A stretch of DNA of 23,392 bases from Bordetella parapertussis (GCA_945901125.1 CAMDKD010000042.1:1-23392); one strand, 5' to 3'. Positions 1 through 9,488 are shown, numbered from the stretch's first letter. Notes: generated by a model not told the origin, from the sequence alone. A program made the numbers and translations.

Positions 1-1854
1 GAATGCCAGCAATTGTTTTTGACCACCGCTCAAACCTTTACCACCCTCGGCAATCGGGCGTTCCAAGCCCTTGGGGTGGCTGCTGACCAGCTTGTCCATG
101 CCGGTGCGTTTCATGGCTTGCAGCAAAACATCGTCGCCGGGGTCAGGCAAACCGATCAACAGGTTTTCACGCAAACTGCCTTGGAACAAACGGTGGTCTT
201 GTTGCAAATAACCGATGTGTTGACTCAGCACCTGGCGGTTAATGTGTGACAAATCCAGATCGTCGAGCAACACCCTGCCCTGCTGCGGCACATACATGCC
301 GCTGAGTAATCGCAGCAAAGTTGATTTACCGGCGCCTATCGGCCCCAGAATGGCGATGCGCTCTTGCGGGCGTATCTCAAGCTTGGGCAAAACCAGCGCT
401 GGCGGGTTGTCTGCATACGCAAACTTCACATCCTGCAAGCTGAAATGGCCTTCAATAGCGCCGGGTGCCAGCGGACTGGCGACGCCGTGGTGGTCGGTCT
501 TGAGTTGGTAAATGCGCTCCAGGCCTGCCAAGGCCGCTTGCGCATGCGCATGTTGCACCAGCAAACCGGGTATGGCCATCACCGGCGCCAAAATGCGGCC
601 GCTCAAAATCGAACTGGCGATCAGCGCACCCATGGTCATCTGACCTTGCATCACCAGCAAAGCGCCGACCGCCACCAGACCGGCATAACTGACTTGTTGA
701 ATCGTCGCCGACAAATAGCCTACGCTGTCAGTGGCGTAGCGCATTTTCAAATCGTTTTGTATGGTGCTGCCGTTGACGTTGATCCAGCGGGATAAAAATT
801 TCCAACCGCCGGAGCCTGCCTTGATGGTTTCTATGCCCTCAACCGCTTCGACCAGCAAACCGGTTTTCATGTTCGACAAAGCAGCGCCTTCGCGGGCCTG
901 CGCCATGATTTTTTTGCGGATAGACAAACCCATCAACATGGCAATCACACTGAACACCAAAGGCACTGCCGCCACCCAGGGACTGGCCACCAGCATAATG
1001 ACCACCGCAAACAATAAGGCCATGGGCAAATCGATCAAGGTGAACAAAGTGCTGGCAGTGTAAAACCCGCGCACCTGTTCATAGCCGCGCAATTGCGCTG
1101 ACAAACTACCTACCGAGGCCGGCATTTGATCCACACGCAATTGCAACAAACGCTGAAAAATTTCACGCGACAAACGCTGGTCTAAACCGACGATGACATA
1201 GTCCATCAGGTTTGAACGCGCAAACTTCATACCGAGTTCAATCAATATACTGATGAACACACCGGCGGCCAAAATAATCAAGGTGTATTCGCTGCGAACA
1301 GGGATGACCCGGTCGTACACCTGCATGGAAAACAGCGAAGTCGCCAGCGACAAAGCACCAATGAAAGCAGACGCGATACACGCCTCAATCAAAGCCGTGC
1401 GGTGCTGCTTCAAGCCATCGCGCACATGCGCCATGAAACTCTCGGCTTTGGCCGCACCGGCTCCTATGGACAAGCCAAAACCCAGTTGCACCGGTTCGGC
1501 AATGCGCACTTCAGCAGACTTATTTTTCAATTGATCGTCGCTGAGCTTGTCCATGCCTGTGGGCGTGACCACCACCCACAGGCCTTGCGGGCTGCGGTCC
1601 ACCACCACGCCCCAACCGCTCTCAACGGTGTGGCACAGCACGGGCAACTGCACGCGTTCGGGTAGTTTCAGCCAGCGCGGTTTGGGCAGGCCCATGCGCT
1701 GGCAGACTTGCGCCAAAGCCGGCACCGGATCGGCGTGTTGGTCTAGGGCAGTGGTGGCTGCACTCAGGCGCAGCTGGTCCAGGCTGCCGGCTTGCATTTG
1801 CGCCAAACGGTTCATGGCCCATTGGAATTGCGGATGTGTGGCTGTGGCGTTCAT
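1..1854 (-). CDS. Type I secretion ABC exporter, LssB/LapB type (3' end cut by window edge)
   Basis: Inner-membrane ATPase/permease of a type I secretion system, expected to export a large unfolded substrate through a HlyD-type adaptor and a TolC channel. The 618 codons in view run from ATG at 1854 to the edge with no stop. Residues 1-150 form an N-terminal cytoplasmic domain resembling the degenerate peptidase-like domain of this family; I see no clear catalytic Cys. Residues about 155-435 form the membrane domain, with hydrophobic stretches near 156-180, 192-207, 270-312 and 388-432. The ATPase domain follows, with Walker A GPIGAGKST (504-512), a Q-loop QQD near 551-553 and signature LSGGQ (608-612). 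Walker B and the H-loop lie beyond the edge. The gene starts 15 nt after the tolC-like stop, so the two are probably co-transcribed. The family call is strong; the substrate is inferred to be the adjacent repeat protein. Confidence 0.93.
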   Translation of the reverse strand, partial: MNATATHPQFQWAMNRLAQMQAGSLDQLRLSAATTALDQHADPVPALAQVCQRMGLPKPRWLKLPERVQLPVLCHTVESGWGVVVDRSPQGLWVVVTPTGMDKLSDDQLKNKSAEVRIAEPVQLGFGLSIGAGAAKAESFMAHVRDGLKQHRTALIEACIASAFIGALSLATSLFSMQVYDRVIPVRSEYTLIILAAGVFISILIELGMKFARSNLMDYVIVGLDQRLSREIFQRLLQLRVDQMPASVGSLSAQLRGYEQVRGFYTASTLFTLIDLPMALLFAVVIMLVASPWVAAVPLVFSVIAMLMGLSIRKKIMAQAREGAALSNMKTGLLVEAVEGIETIKAGSGGWKFLSRWINVNGSTIQNDLKMRYATDSVGYLSATIQQVSYAGLVAVGALLVMQGQMTMGALIASSILSGRILAPVMAIPGLLVQHAHAQAALAGLERIYQLKTDHHGVASPLAPGAIEGHFSLQDVKFAYADNPPALVLPKLEIRPQERIAILGPIGAGKSTLLRLLSGMYVPQQGRVLLDDLDLSHINRQVLSQHIGYLQQDHRLFQGSLRENLLIGLPDPGDDVLLQAMKRTGMDKLVSSHPKGLERPIAEGGKGLSGGQKQLLAF

Positions 1855-1869
1855 GGTTGGTGTCCGGGC

Positions 1870-3471
1870 TTAGTAAGGGTCTTGGCCCATGCGTATTTGC
1901 AAGCGGTTCATGGCTGACACCATGCCTGCCTTGGCATCGGCCAGTGCGTATTCGTTTTGCGCAAGTTCGCGCACAGCATTGAGCAAGTCCAGCCAGGATT
2001 TGCGTCCCGCTTGAAACTGCCGCTGGTAAGACTCCAACACTTTTTCTGAGCCTGCTACCGAGCGCAGCAAAGCTTGCATGCGCGAACGTGCATTGAAGAA
2101 TTCTTCGCGGTCGTTTTCCAGGCTTTGCTGCGTGTCGCGCATCACCGCCTCTACCGCTTGTTCTGAACTGGCCACACGAGTGTTCATGGCCTGCGCTTCG
2201 ACCACGTTGGCAAACCCTGCACCCGGTGTGTAACGCAGGCCCAGAAATGCAGTGGTTGAAGTGTCCGGGTTGTTGGGCAGTGGATTCAAGGGTTTGTACA
2301 CCCTGGCAAACACCTGCGGAAAGGCTTCTGCGTTTTTGGCCAGCAAGCGCTCCTTGACCTGTTTCACTTCGTGACGCGCTTTGGCCACCGACGGGTGTGA
2401 AGCGGCCATCTGGTACCAGTCGGTGTTGTTGACAGCAAGCGCAAACGACTCGGTTTGCTCCAGCGTGTCGGCGTAACTGAGCGAGCTTGCGCGGCGCGCC
2501 AGGTCTTCTTCGCCGGTGAATTGTGCCAAGCGAGTCAGTGCCACTTGCAAGCTGGTTTTGGCGGTGCTCCATTCCACATCGGTTTGCAGCAAACGCGAAT
2601 CGACCAACTCCAAGTCGATGACCGGAGACGCCTCGGCTTGCACGCGACGGCGCATTTGCAATTGGTAGTCTTTCAAACGCTTAAGGGTTTTGTCTGCCAC
2701 TTTCAATCGTTCGCGCGAGCCAATCATGTTTTGCCAGGCGTTGACGATTTGCAAAAACACTTCCTGCTGTTGCAAATAGACTTTGATCAAACTGATGTCG
2801 GCCAACACTTTGGATTCGTTGATGCGCGCCGTGTTGCGCCCGGCGTCCCACAAGATCTGGTCCACCTGCAAAGCCCGGTTCGGGTAAGAACGCAAATTGC
2901 CTGTTTCGGACTCGACCGTGGCACTGATCGAAGGCCAACGCAGTCGTTCACTGGCAGCCACATCCTGAGCTGAAGCCCGGGTTTCGGTGCGGGCCGCCAC
3001 CAGCATGGGGTAAGTGTCGGACGCGGCTTGCAGCAGTTGCGCCAATGTCAAGCCGGCGCTTGGGTTGGTCAATGATTGCGGCAGACGGTGGTCGGTGTTT
3101 TTGGCTTGGACCGGGCTGTCTGCCGCAACTTGAGAGCTTGAAATGTCTGTGGCTTCGAGTTCGAGATTCGGCACTTTCTGGTTTTGCACTTGGCCTGCGG
3201 TCAATGGCTTTAATTCACCTGAGGCATTCTGTTGTCGTGTGCCGCTTGGTTCAGCAGCAGAAGCCGGTGCAACTGTCGACGCCGGGGGCGAAGCCGCGCC
3301 CTGCCCGGTCGTCACAGCAGTTTCAGCTGGAGGCAAGGGCACAGCCGTTGACTGAGGCGGTTTTTTCGGCTTTTTCGCCAATGCGACTGAAGGACTGAAA
3401 AAGCCATGCAGACACAGCGCGCTGATCAGGCAGGCGATGGTGCGCTGGCGATGAAACATAGCTGGCTTCAT
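1870..3471 (-). CDS. TolC-family outer-membrane efflux protein of the type I secretion system
   Basis: Outer-membrane channel/periplasmic tunnel component, 533 aa. The N-terminus has basic residues and a hydrophobic stretch ending VALA (residues 29-32), which looks like a signal peptide. A Pro/Ala/Thr-rich linker covers about 33-120. Two outer-membrane efflux repeats follow (about 140-530), with long Gln/Ala-rich helices and hallmark segments such as ASPVIDLELVDSRL and AGRKSWLDLLNAVREL, the latter typical near the end of this family. The start at 3471 overlaps the stop of the upstream repeat-protein gene as ATGA, pointing to translational coupling; ATG at codon 5 is an alternative start. The order repeat protein, TolC, ABC exporter matches adhesin export loci of the Bap/Lap type. 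The long linker is longer than in classical TolC. Confidence 0.93.
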   Translation of the reverse strand: MKPAMFHRQRTIACLISALCLHGFFSPSVALAKKPKKPPQSTAVPLPPAETAVTTGQGAASPPASTVAPASAAEPSGTRQQNASGELKPLTAGQVQNQKVPNLELEATDISSSQVAADSPVQAKNTDHRLPQSLTNPSAGLTLAQLLQAASDTYPMLVAARTETRASAQDVAASERLRWPSISATVESETGNLRSYPNRALQVDQILWDAGRNTARINESKVLADISLIKVYLQQQEVFLQIVNAWQNMIGSRERLKVADKTLKRLKDYQLQMRRRVQAEASPVIDLELVDSRLLQTDVEWSTAKTSLQVALTRLAQFTGEEDLARRASSLSYADTLEQTESFALAVNNTDWYQMAASHPSVAKARHEVKQVKERLLAKNAEAFPQVFARVYKPLNPLPNNPDTSTTAFLGLRYTPGAGFANVVEAQAMNTRVASSEQAVEAVMRDTQQSLENDREEFFNARSRMQALLRSVAGSEKVLESYQRQFQAGRKSWLDLLNAVRELAQNEYALADAKAGMVSAMNRLQIRMGQDPY

Positions 3472-5168
3472 GCAGGAAAATTGGTGGCCGAGGCTTTGAT
3501 CAAGGCGTTGAGTTCAAGCACTGAATCGAAACTGGCTTGGGTGTATGCCGCGTCTTCGCCTACCTTGATCAGGTTGTCATAGATGTAATTCAATCTGTTT
3601 TGTAATGTGGTGCCGGATGTATCTTTTAATCTGCTCGTATCAAGACCGAGCTTGTCAAAGTCATCAACGCTCAGAGGGCCACCAGTGATGGATGTGTATT
3701 TGTTTGTATCAGAAGATATTTTTTCCTCCAACTCTTTGATACGCTCAATGATGGTGGCCAAGTCATTCAATTGGCCGACCGTGTTAACTTGTGAAGCGTT
3801 TTTACCGCCGATCACGTCAGCCAACAAGTTGGCGTACTCGGTAACTCCGAGCATGGACGTCACAAATGTTTTCAAACCGGTGCTCAGACCATTGCCAACA
3901 CCGATATTCGTGAAATCGGTCTGCGTAGGTGCCGGGCTCAGATAAGAAGTGCCGGAGCCGTCGGCAAAATTCAAAATCGTGTTGTAGGACAACACCATGG
4001 ACTTGATCTGCGCGTCAGTGAAAGTGTTGTGGTTTGCGCCGTCGGGCTTATTCAGCACCACGCTGTTGTAGGCGCTTAAATTGGCATTCACAGCATCCGT
4101 CAATTTACCGCTTTGTCCCAGCAATACCGCTTGATAGTCAGCCAGCGAAGGCCGATCATTGCTGCTATTTTCGGCATAGTCATTGATGCGGTACATGCTG
4201 ACAATGGCTTGCAATTCCTGCACCGTGTCAATCGCATCTCCGGTGTTGGCGCTATCCGCAGTGTCAATCGCTTTTTTTACACCGGCCAGATTGTTGCTGT
4301 TGACCCCGGTGATACCGAGAGCACTGAACCCGGTCTGACCGTCGAGCCAATCGCTGCTATTTTTGTCGCTTGTGTAGGTAAGTCCCGCAATCGAAGTGCC
4401 TTCACCATTGCCTGCCCCTATGGCCAATATATTTTCAGCTGCCTTTTCTATGGCTTGCAGTTCTGTAGTGGTATCCACGGCTGCTAGCGTTGAACGGCCT
4501 AGAACGTCATTCATCAAGTTCAGCAATTTGCTATCAGATGCTGTTAACGCAGCCTTGGTTCCGCTTGAATGCGTGATGCCCAGGTTGTTGTAATCACTGT
4601 ACGTTGGATTGTTGGTGCTGTCGTTGACATAACTTCCTGTGCTGCTGACAGTAGTACCCGCTTCCTTCAAAACTTTGTAATAAGCATCCACCATGGTTTG
4701 CACCACTGCCTTGGTCAAGCCAGTGCCGGCCGCTTGGTTATCCAATGCAGAGTTCAAGGTGGTTGCTAATGCTGTATCTGTGGACAAACCGAAATTCTTG
4801 TAGTCCAGTGCCACACTGTTCGTGTTTGCCGTCAAATCGCTCAAACTGGCATACGCTTTGACACCGATGTTCGTGTAATCCGCCACACCGGGTGCGGGCT
4901 GTGTTTTGGTGGTAGCGGTGTCGTCGTTGTACGAGCGCAGCACCTGCAAGCTGAACAAGGCCTGCAACTCGTCGTAAGTGTCTACCGCCTCACCGGTGTT
5001 GAGTGCATCGGTTTTGCCCAGACTGCTCTCCAGGTTAGCCAGATTCTTGGTGAATGCAGTCGCCTGCTGTGAGGTGATACCGCTGTTGGCTCCGTTGATC
5101 TTCAACCCTAGTTTCTCTAAATCCGCCGCGCTCACACTCGCGCCGCTTTCCTTCCCCTGGCAAACCAT
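3468..5168 (-). pseudogene. 3' remnant of a giant repeat protein (probable type I secreted adhesin), 5' end lost at a junction
   Basis: The 566 codons encode about eight divergent repeats of roughly 70-80 aa. Each opens with a D-(Y/F/L)-x-(N/K)-(I/L/F)-G-(V/I/L) motif (near residues 16, 97, 122, 192, 280, 344, 418, 503) and often has an acidic DT-x-x-E-LQA helix (near 63, 232, 314). Such repeats occur in giant type I secreted proteins of Burkholderiales and marine bacteria. There is almost no Cys and no signal peptide, as expected for such substrates. The first repeat begins abruptly: the frame runs only 11 codons above ATG 5168 to an in-frame TGA at 5202-5204, with no start codon or Shine-Dalgarno site, and that stretch is antisense to conserved pirin codons. 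Homology seems to begin near 5145. I read this as the C-terminal part of a larger gene; a short free-standing product is less likely. It ends in NFPA with no RTX nonapeptides. Confidence 0.7.
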
Positions 5169-6156
5169 CGACCCGTTTTTGTTCTGCGTGCACCATGTTG
5201 ATCACTACCCTGCCGGAAATTCGCTCATGGGCCCGGCGGCATCGCTCGCCGGGCGGCAAATCGGCAGCGATTTCGCGAACAAAGACGGCTGGAGCATGTA
5301 CCACGGGCAAACCATTCCCGGCTTTCCCTCCCACCCGCACCGGGGCTTCGAGACCGTGACCATCGTGCGTCAAGGACATATTGACCATTCGGATTCATTG
5401 GGTGCGACAGCGCGTTTCGGCCCGGGCGATGTGCAATGGCTGACCGCCGGCAAAGGCATCGTGCATTGCGAAATGTTTCCGCTGCGCCACGAAGATGCGC
5501 CCAACCCCTGCGAGTTGTTCCAAATCTGGCTGAACCTGCCTGCGCGCCGCAAAATGGCCGAACCGCACTTCACCATGCTGTGGAATGAACACATACAAAA
5601 AGTGCGGCATACCGACGACAAGGGTTTGCACACCGATGTCATCGTTGTCGCAGGCGAGTTGGACGCTGCCCGCGGTCTGCCGCCGCCGCCCGACTCGTGG
5701 GCCAGCCAGCGGGACGCCGACCTGGCCATCTTCACCATCCGCTTGCAAGCCGGTGCAAGCTGGACATTGCCGCGCGCAAAGCATGCTGACACGCGCCGAC
5801 AGCTGTATGTGTTTCAGGGCAACGGGGTTCACATAGGCGGGCAAAAGGTATCTAACCGCCATGTTGCTGAAGTCAATACGCGTGAAGACCTGGTGTTAGT
5901 CAACGGCAACCAGGAAAGCGAACTATTGATGTTGCAGGCGCGCCCGATTGGCGAGCCGGTGGCGCAATACGGCCCGTTTGTGATGAACACCCAAGAAGAG
6001 ATTCAGCAGGCGTTTGCCGATTACCGGCGCACCGAATTCGGCGGCTGGCCCTGGACCTCGAATGACCCGGTGCATCCGCGCGAAGCCGGGCGTTTTGCCA
6101 AACATGCCGATGGGCGCATCGAACACGCGGCTACCACTGAAGGAGCTAACACATGA
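5155..6156 (+). CDS. Pirin family protein, 5'-truncated
   Basis: Cupin-fold pirin, a family of iron-binding proteins with regulatory or quercetinase-like roles. Recognisable homology starts at FPWQTIDPFLFCVHH (about 5152 on) and continues to the stop at 6154-6156. The four metal ligands of the family are present: HPH (second base-level block near 5332-5340, His-x-His), then VHCE with His and Glu near 5464-5472. The DVQWLTAGKGIVH signature and a C-terminal cupin half are intact. What is missing is the N-terminal strand region and a credible start: the same frame extends back to ATG 4978, but those 59 codons are antisense to the repeat-protein remnant. ATG 5227 would discard the conserved DPFLFCVHH segment. 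I therefore treat it as truncated at the junction near 5150. It overlaps the next gene by ATGA. Whether it is still expressed is unknown. Confidence 0.85.
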   Translation, partial: PWQTIDPFLFCVHHVDHYPAGNSLMGPAASLAGRQIGSDFANKDGWSMYHGQTIPGFPSHPHRGFETVTIVRQGHIDHSDSLGATARFGPGDVQWLTAGKGIVHCEMFPLRHEDAPNPCELFQIWLNLPARRKMAEPHFTMLWNEHIQKVRHTDDKGLHTDVIVVAGELDAARGLPPPPDSWASQRDADLAIFTIRLQAGASWTLPRAKHADTRRQLYVFQGNGVHIGGQKVSNRHVAEVNTREDLVLVNGNQESELLMLQARPIGEPVAQYGPFVMNTQEEIQQAFADYRRTEFGGWPWTSNDPVHPREAGRFAKHADGRIEHAATTEGANT

Positions 6157-7079
6157 ACCGCGTACTCGCACACACAGGCGCACGCTATCCCATCCTGCAA
6201 GCACCCATGGGCTGGATTGCACGCAGCCAACTCGCGGGCGCTGTTTCGCGCGCGGGCGGCTTGGGCATCATCGAAACCTCATCCGGCGAGACCGCCAATT
6301 GCCAGCGCGAAATACAAACCATGTTGGACAGCGGTTTGCCTTTTGGTGTGAACCTGCCGATACGGTTTTTGAAAGATGAGGCCATGTTGCGCTACGTCTG
6401 CGAATCCGGCATACGCTTTGTCACCACATCGGCTGGCAGTCCGGCCAAGTTCATGGCGCCGCTCAAAGCCGCCGGCATCGTTGTCTACCACGCGGTGCCG
6501 ACCTTGGACACTGCGATGAAATGCGTGGACGCCGGTGTAGACGGTTTGGTGGTCGAGGGCTCTGAAGGCGGCGGCTTCAAAAACCCGGAAGAGGTCAGCA
6601 CGCTGGTGTTGCTGCAAGCCATACGCGAAAAAACCGACATCCCCATGATTGCCGCAGGCGGCATTGTGGACGGCAGAGGCATGGCAGCGGCGTTCGCGCT
6701 GGGCGCAGAAGCCATTCAAATGGGGACGCGGTTTGTCGCCAGTCTAGAAAGCCCGGTGCATGCCAATTACAAGCAAGCGATTGTGAACGCTGCTGCTACC
6801 GGCACCTACATGTTGAACACCAAATCCTCGCCTTGCATACGCGCTTTGAAAGCCGACTTCACCGCCGCCATACATGAGGCCGGATTGATGGGGCCGGATG
6901 CATTCAAAGGCATACAAGAGGTGTATTTCGGCGGCGACATGAACGCCGCGCCTGCGCTGGCCGGTCAATCCGCCGGCTTGGTACACGAGATCAAAAGCGT
7001 GCAATCCATCATCGAAGACACAGTGGCCGAGTTCCATGCGATTGCACAGCGCATGGGCCGACTGTCTTCAAGCTTTTAA
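6153..7079 (+). CDS. Nitronate monooxygenase / FabK-like FMN enzyme
   Basis: TIM-barrel flavoprotein of the 2-nitropropane dioxygenase/FabK family, 308 aa, the usual length. The N-terminus has the family pattern YPILQAPMGWIA (residues 12-23), then GGLGIIETS (35-43), PFGVNLP (63-69), and the phosphate-binding region IPMIAAGGIVDGRG (163-176) followed by GAEAIQMGTRF (184-194). Where nitronate monooxygenases typically carry EAGGH with a catalytic His, this protein reads EGSEGGGFKNPEE (135-147), so the His is replaced by Gly. It may therefore act on another substrate, for instance as an oxidoreductase of unsaturated acyl or lactone compounds. It begins inside the pirin stop codon (ATGA), implying coupled translation. 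The next gene begins 18 nt after its stop, in the same frame. Confidence 0.9.
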   Translation: MNRVLAHTGARYPILQAPMGWIARSQLAGAVSRAGGLGIIETSSGETANCQREIQTMLDSGLPFGVNLPIRFLKDEAMLRYVCESGIRFVTTSAGSPAKFMAPLKAAGIVVYHAVPTLDTAMKCVDAGVDGLVVEGSEGGGFKNPEEVSTLVLLQAIREKTDIPMIAAGGIVDGRGMAAAFALGAEAIQMGTRFVASLESPVHANYKQAIVNAAATGTYMLNTKSSPCIRALKADFTAAIHEAGLMGPDAFKGIQEVYFGGDMNAAPALAGQSAGLVHEIKSVQSIIEDTVAEFHAIAQRMGRLSSSF

Positions 7080-7097
7080 CGACAACGGCATAGTCAA

Positions 7098-8021
7098 TTG
7101 AACTCAGCCACCACGCAACAGCTCAACGACGGCTTGACAGCTTTGCAGGCAGATGACGACGTGCATTTGCGCCGCCGCTCTGATGTCGTCGGTATGCTGC
7201 TTATCTTGCATGCATGGCTTGTCATAGCCGCGTGCATGCTGGTGTTTGCACGCTGGCCCAACCCGTTCACCTGGCTGGTTTGCAGCGCGTTGATAGGCGG
7301 GCGTCAACTGGGTTTAAGCATTCTGATGCACGATGCAGCGCACCGCGTACTGATGCGCCACGCAGGCTTGAATGACTTTGCCGGACATTGGCTGTGCGGC
7401 GGCGCGGTGGGCGCGCACATGTATGACTACCGGCCCTATCACTTGAGCCACCACAGACACACGCAACAAGACCAGGATCCGGATTTGGTGTTGTCAGCGC
7501 CGTTTCCAATCAGCGCATCTAGCTTGTGGCGCAAAGTGTGGCGCGATATCAGCGGGCGCACCGGCATCAAGCAACGCATTGCACAGTTGCGCCCGACGTC
7601 GGGCCGGGGCGTCAGCGGTGTGCTGCGCCATGAAAAAGCCTTTGTCTTATGCAATCTGTTGTTGCTAGGCCTGCTCTGGTCCGCGGGCCAACCCATGCTG
7701 TATGTGTGGCTCTGGCTGCTGCCGCTGCTGACCTGGTTTCAACTGTTCAGCCGGGTACGCAATATCGCCGAGCATGCGGTGACGGGCGACCGAAACAACC
7801 GCTTGCGCAACACCCGCACCACCTTCGCCAATCTGTTTGAACGCGCGCTGGTAGCACCTTATTGGGTGAATTACCATCTGGAACACCATTTGTACACCTT
7901 TGTGCCTTGCTGGAAACTCCGCCAAGCACACCGTCTGCTGATCAACCATGGCTTAGGCCCGCAGATGGAACTCACACCGGGCTATGCGGCCGTGCTGCGC
8001 AAAGCTGTCCACACCCACTGA
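7098..8021 (+). CDS. Membrane fatty acid desaturase-family protein
   Basis: Di-iron integral-membrane desaturase/hydroxylase, 307 aa. The three histidine boxes are complete: HDAAH (78-82), HLSHHRH (115-121) and HLEHH (260-264), with an extra His at 226 in RNIAEH. Hydrophobic segments lie near 33-51, 57-76, 181-196 and 200-217, giving the expected topology with His boxes on the cytoplasmic face. The start is TTG at 7098: the only upstream in-frame codons run straight to the stop of the preceding gene, no ATG occurs before codon 33 (inside the first membrane segment), and homologues carry an N-terminal tail. No strong Shine-Dalgarno site is visible, so translation may rely on coupling with the gene 18 nt upstream. 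The substrate is not deducible; an acyl lipid or acyl-CoA is typical of the family. Confidence 0.9.
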   Translation: MNSATTQQLNDGLTALQADDDVHLRRRSDVVGMLLILHAWLVIAACMLVFARWPNPFTWLVCSALIGGRQLGLSILMHDAAHRVLMRHAGLNDFAGHWLCGGAVGAHMYDYRPYHLSHHRHTQQDQDPDLVLSAPFPISASSLWRKVWRDISGRTGIKQRIAQLRPTSGRGVSGVLRHEKAFVLCNLLLLGLLWSAGQPMLYVWLWLLPLLTWFQLFSRVRNIAEHAVTGDRNNRLRNTRTTFANLFERALVAPYWVNYHLEHHLYTFVPCWKLRQAHRLLINHGLGPQMELTPGYAAVLRKAVHTH

Positions 8022-8042
8022 TTTTTTCTTAAAGGTAACTCT

Positions 8043-9314
8043 ATGACTTCCTGCTTGAATCGCCGAACCCTGATCGCCTGCGCTGTGCTGTCGTTTGCCA
8101 CTTTGGCATTCGCAGACCTGCCTTCTGCCTCGCCTGCCTCGGTCGGTATGTCGGCTGAACGTCTGCAACGCTTGCGCCCGCTGATTCAAAAAGAAATCGA
8201 CAACAAACAAATGCCGGGTGCGATAGTGATGGTGGCGCGCAAAGGCGCTGTGGTGTTCAGTGACAACATAGGCGTGAAGCACGATGCCATTTTTCGCGCG
8301 TATTCCATGACCAAGCCTATGGTGTCGGTGCTGGCCATGATGATGGTCGAAGAAGGTCAATTGCAACTGGCCGATCCGGTGTCTAAATTTCTGCCGGCAC
8401 TGGCCAAACAAACCGTGATGGCCAACGCCATGGAAGCCGGTAATACAGCCACCGTCGCTGCGGTGCGCGGCACCACGGTACATGATTTGCTGCGCCACAC
8501 GTCCGGCCTGACCTACGCCGAGTTCACGCGTTCACCTGCGGTGCGTCAGGCCTATATTGATGCAGGTTTGTTCTCGAACGAAGTCGGTGCCAAATGGATC
8601 ACGCTGACACCTGAACAGCAAATCGAAGCCTTTGCCAAAGCGCCGTTGCAATGGCAACCGGGCAGCACCTGGGAATACAGTTTGTCCACCGACATGCTGG
8701 GCCGCGTGCTGGAAGTGGTCGGCAAAAAACCTTTGAGCGTGATGCTGGATGAACGCTTGATCAAACCGCTGGGCATGAAAGACACCTCGTTTGTGGTGCC
8801 GGCCGACAAGGCGCACCGTATCGCTCAGCCATTGGCGATTGACCCGCTGACGCAAAAACCGTTTCCGCCCATGCTGGACCTGACCAAAGCGCAGGGCAAT
8901 GACTCGGGCGGCGCCGGGCTGGCGACAACCTCTGACGACTATTTGCGCTTTTGCCAAATGCTGCTCAACGGCGGCACGCTGGACGGTAAACGTTACCTGA
9001 GCCGCACAACGGTGGCGCTGATGACCTCCGATCACCTCGGCCCCAAAGTGGCAACGCCGGTGCAACCGGGTGAATTACTGATGGGCGTGCAAGGCTATAC
9101 CTTCGGGCTGGGTTTCATGGTGCGTCAAGCTCAGGGCATGGCGAGTGTGCCGGGCTCTGAAGGCGATTACGCATGGGCCGGGGCCGGTGGCACGTTTTTC
9201 TGGATTGATCCCAAGGAACAAGTCATCGGTTTATTGATGGCGCAGACACCTGGACCGCAGCGTCAGTATTACCGCCGTATGGTCAAGCAGCTGGTGTATC
9301 AGGCGATGGAGTGA
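8043..9314 (+). CDS. Exported serine hydrolase, class C beta-lactamase/esterase EstB-like family
   Basis: Beta-lactamase-fold serine hydrolase, 423 aa. A signal peptide is apparent at residues 1-24 (RR near 7-8, hydrophobic core, cleavage likely after AFA), so it acts in the periplasm or outside. The catalytic SxxK is SMTK at 88-91. The second motif is Y212-S-L in WEYSLSTDMLGR, the esterase-type variant rather than the YAN of true AmpC enzymes. The third motif region is WAGAGGTFFW near the C-terminus, as in EstB-like carboxylesterases. These features favour an esterase or amide hydrolase over a beta-lactam-resistance enzyme. A Shine-Dalgarno site (AAAGG) precedes ATG 8043. It follows the desaturase by 21 nt on the same strand and may be the last gene of that unit. 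Confidence 0.9.
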   Translation: MTSCLNRRTLIACAVLSFATLAFADLPSASPASVGMSAERLQRLRPLIQKEIDNKQMPGAIVMVARKGAVVFSDNIGVKHDAIFRAYSMTKPMVSVLAMMMVEEGQLQLADPVSKFLPALAKQTVMANAMEAGNTATVAAVRGTTVHDLLRHTSGLTYAEFTRSPAVRQAYIDAGLFSNEVGAKWITLTPEQQIEAFAKAPLQWQPGSTWEYSLSTDMLGRVLEVVGKKPLSVMLDERLIKPLGMKDTSFVVPADKAHRIAQPLAIDPLTQKPFPPMLDLTKAQGNDSGGAGLATTSDDYLRFCQMLLNGGTLDGKRYLSRTTVALMTSDHLGPKVATPVQPGELLMGVQGYTFGLGFMVRQAQGMASVPGSEGDYAWAGAGGTFFWIDPKEQVIGLLMAQTPGPQRQYYRRMVKQLVYQAME

Positions 9315-9362
9315 CGGTGTTTTTGCGGTTCAATTAAGGCACGCTTTGGCCGACCATCCGGT

Positions 9363-9398
9363 GCGATTTTTTTCTGCGCTTTCGCTCGAAAAAAACGC
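9363..9398. terminator. Imperfect inverted repeat, possible terminator after the serine hydrolase
   Basis: A run of seven T (9367-9373) followed by C pairs with G followed by seven A (9389-9395). The outer GCG/CGC bases also pair if one A is bulged, giving about 11 bp around a 13-nt loop. It lies 49 nt past the stop. The stem is mostly A:T, so this is only a weak terminator candidate; it could serve either strand. Confidence 0.3.
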
Positions 9399-9488
9399 CC
9401 CCTCTGTCGGCCTCTGTGATGTTTATGGCTTAAGTGGTGTTTCGTTGTCAGTAGGCCTTGTTTATCGAACTGCAGAAATACAGTCGGT

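Noticed and set aside
1622..2572. Minus-strand open frame of 316 codons
   Set aside because: It overlaps the TolC-like and ABC exporter genes in another frame and has low-complexity Arg/Gly/His composition with no recognisable domain.
4978..5150. Genuine N-terminus of pirin starting at ATG 4978
   Set aside because: These codons are the exact antisense of repeat-protein coding sequence and do not resemble pirin N-termini.
8043..9314. AmpC-type beta-lactamase resistance gene
   Set aside because: The second motif is YSL and the third is not KTG; the pattern fits EstB-like esterases better.
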